DNA from: Druceiella hillmani
Taxonomy: Eukaryota > Arthropoda > Insecta > Lepidoptera > Hepialidae
Length of the DNA stretch: 64,000 bases
Direction: 5' to 3'
Assembly: GCA_039881145.1 (NCBI GenBank)
Contig: JAYKKI010000015.1
Span: 22,871,501 to 22,935,500, forward strand
Shown: positions 61,986 through 64,000 of the stretch, one piece after another
Layout of the letters: every line of letters starts with the position of its first letter
Numbering within the stretch: the stretch's first letter is position 1
The notes under the pieces: model-generated
Databases searched by the model: none
Seen by the model: the letters and a program-made list of their open reading frames with translations, nothing else
Told to the model about the DNA's origin: nothing
Made by a program: the position numbers and the translations under genes

Positions 61986-62535
61986 TCAGGATTAAGGAGA
62001 TGAAACCTGGAGTTCAACGACAGGATGTCTGCTAAAAACTGAAAACACTAATTTAAAAAGAGCAGATACTTAAGTCTCATAATATATGAGTAAGACGGCA
62101 TATATACCCTCAACAAGTAAAGACTGAGGAGTTGGAACTCAGAGTTCAGTGGTAAAATTTCTGTTCGAGTTCGATAATACTAATTTAAAAACAGCAGATT
62201 CTTAAGTTTCGCGATTTAAGTAAGTTAAATCGTGAAACGTAAGAATCTAAGTAGGTTAAGTAGGTTATTCTTAAATTCCAGTGTTAAGACTGTGGAAAGC
62301 TGGAATCCAGAGTTAAATGGCAGATTCTTTGCTTGAAACCCAAAATACAAATTTATAAAAGCAGCAGATTCTCAAATCTAAGGAGGTGGAGCCTGGAGTT
62401 TAAAGACAAGGTTTTGCTTGGGCTCCTGAATTCTAATTCTAAAACAACAGACACTCAAGATTCATAATGAGAACTGAGGAGTTGGAACACAGGGTTCAAT
62501 TACAAAGTCTCTATTTGATATCCAAAATAAAGAAA
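61986..62535. repeat. Degenerate satellite-like tandem array, 5 units
   Basis: Five diverged units can be anchored on GAGGAGTTGGAACTCAGAGT-like cores at about 61998, 62127, 62297, 62387 and 62477. Each is followed by a variant of CTAATTTAAAAACAGCAGAT and TTAAG. The basic period is about 90 bases; the longer second and third intervals carry extra sequence, including the inverted repeat at 62198-62246. Divergence is high, so the array is old. No known satellite was recognised. Confidence 0.7.
62198..62246. repeat. 22-bp hairpin, two mismatches, within the array
   Basis: Arms 62198-62219 and 62225-62246 pair with two mismatches around the loop GTAAG. The left arm is part of a normal array unit (ATTCTTAAGTTTCGCG), so the right arm is an inverted copy of the array's own sequence. 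Confidence 0.85.
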
Positions 62536-63678
62536 AACGTTTCTCGAGAATCGATTAAGTAGAAATAGCTAAATCTTTGAATCACAATCACCAATCAAGA
62601 AGCTTAATAAAACTGTTTAAAATGTTACTTAAACTTTAAAAGAGAGAAATTTAGAAAATATAGTATATTAAAATATACACAATTTTCATTTTGTACTCCA
62701 TTTGGTTGTTTAAAACTAGTATTCAATTTAAAAAGGCTGTCACTTACATTGGTTTCTTGTGCAATTGATGTTTCTTGCTTGTTATCTGAAGCACTATCAG
62801 TTAATGACGCCCGAAATATTATTCACGTTTTTAAATTAGTTGCTTAAATATGTGATGAAATCCTATCAAAATATATTATTAGGAGGTAGAATTATAAGCT
62901 TCATTAGACGCAGTCATCGAGAAATTGGTTTTCGTTGTATGATTGCTTGAAATAAGTGTTTCTTGAACTAATATGTTTAATTAAAACTAAGCTAAGTTTT
63001 AATTTGATTCTTGAAGGTGAAATAGTTTTCTGTAAAACAGATCCAAAGTACAAGCAAAATGAATTAATACTATCAAAATCAACTTCTTGGACTTTAAGAG
63101 CTTTTTCTGAGCTCGTGTTTCTATATTCCTTTTTCTAATACTTTTAGTAAAACATTATGTGTTTGATTTCACTTATATTTTTTGTTACGTCTTTTTCAAT
63201 TTCTTGTTTATCTATGTTGCTACTTGCCTGTGAAAGAATATTTTTCATTCCATTTTTCCTATATTTTTATTTCTATTTTCCAACACTCCAACATTGGCAT
63301 TCATTCTGTTAATTTCTCCCTCATATTCACCTTCATTAGATAATTGTCGTAATGTTTAATTTCGTTTTATGGAATTGTAAGTATTCTTTCCTTTTTTAGG
63401 AATTTAACTCAAAAATAAGGCTAGAAATTTCAAAACAGATCACTTCTCATTTAACCGTATGTGAGATTTTTTAATATACCTGTCTAAAAAAATTAGGAAT
63501 AAATTCCGAATTCATCTAGACTAGCTTAGTTTTATAGCAATACAGCCACATAAATAGGTATAATTAAATAAGATAATTGAATTCGATTGCATGGTAGAAT
63601 CCTGTTTACACAAGCAACGTCTGAATAAAACATATTTTAATAAATAAACGGTTGTTTGTACTGTCACAATATTTTTTT
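62536..63678. other. AT-rich non-coding DNA
   Basis: No gene recognised. A 60-codon plus-strand frame at 62956-63138 (containing GEIVFCKTDPKYKQNELIL) is unassigned. Confidence 0.5.
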
Positions 63679-63876
63679 TCAAGTTATTATCTTTATCTTA
63701 TTAATTTTTTTCCAATTTCTTCCTATGCATTTTCTCGCCGAGTATTTTGTCAATATTTTGTGTGATATCACAGCTTGACTCCGTCCTAAGGTCTCGGTAA
63801 TCGAATGGTACTTCATGCATTTTTTGGAGAGTAGTAATTCGTGGTTGAACGTCGCTATTTCTCGTTGCGATTTCAA
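63679..63876 (-). pseudogene. Probable Tc1-type transposase helix-turn-helix remnant
   Basis: The minus-strand frame contains CMKYHSITETLGRSQAVISH followed by KILTKYSARKCIGRNWKKI. This resembles the N-terminal paired-like helix-turn-helix of Tc1 transposases, where G-x-S-x-R-x-I-A-x-x-L-G-R-S-x-S-V-V-S-R is followed by a basic G-R linker. The second linker and catalytic domain were not recognised; they would lie at lower coordinates, where the sequence becomes AT-rich. A second minus-strand frame overlaps it (63701-63973). The call rests on a single motif. Confidence 0.4.
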
Positions 63877-64000
63877 ATATCGGGATGCTACTTCTATTTA
63901 TTAGGACCGACAAATATATAAAAAATGATGAATGAAATAAAACATACTGTGTAACTTCACTTTTTTCCGTCAATAGGTAAGCTCATGAAAATAAACATTT

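Overview
This window looks like AT-rich (by eye about 30% G+C) nuclear DNA of an invertebrate animal, most likely an insect or other arthropod. The evidence is the absence of long open frames, operons and bacterial-style gene packing, many long (TA)n microsatellites, and decayed copies of animal transposon families: mariner, P element, piggyBac, pogo/Tigger, Tc1-like, RTE and another non-LTR LINE, and a Penelope-like terminal repeat. A short inverted motif built on GGTTCCGT...ACGGAATCC resembles repeats common in arthropod, especially lepidopteran, intergenic DNA; that is suggestive only. I found no intact host gene, tRNA, rRNA or CRISPR array.

Layout. 1-12.2 kb: AT-rich non-coding DNA with microsatellites, one small hairpin and one exon-like open stretch (minus, 6509-6664). 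12.2-15 kb: a Penelope-like terminal repeat with a hammerhead-ribozyme-like fold, then P-element and piggyBac transposase remnants on the minus strand. 15-22 kb: perfect hairpins, LINE/SINE-tail-like segments and a frameshifted mariner transposase (plus, 18.3-19.1 kb). 24.9-25.9 kb: two CpG-richer islands of unknown nature. 28.1-28.7 kb: C-terminal remnant of an RTE-clade reverse transcriptase (minus). 29.3-31.1 kb: short tandem repeats and the first copy of an unrecognised repeat with a monomer of about 450 bp. 34.8-35.3 kb: two unassigned open frames. 40.4-40.8 kb: second Penelope-like copy, rearranged as an inverted duplication. 43.4-44.3 kb: LINE reverse-transcriptase remnant (minus) with a FAYADDIDII box. 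55.8-56.5 kb: second, inverted copy of the ~450-bp repeat. 57.9-58.4 kb: large compound CA/GT/TA microsatellite. 58.4-59.4 kb: nearly complete but dead pogo/Tigger-type transposase (minus). 62.0-62.5 kb: degenerate satellite-like array. 63.7-63.9 kb: likely Tc1-type helix-turn-helix remnant.

No genes here work together. The window is a transposon graveyard between or inside genes. Its most unusual features are (i) the hammerhead-like motif in the Penelope-like repeat, (ii) the dispersed ~450-bp dimeric repeat, and (iii) a set of about ten short-loop inverted repeats with perfect or near-perfect arms of 14-31 bp. The arms are unrelated to each other, which points to repeated fold-back or template-switch mutation.
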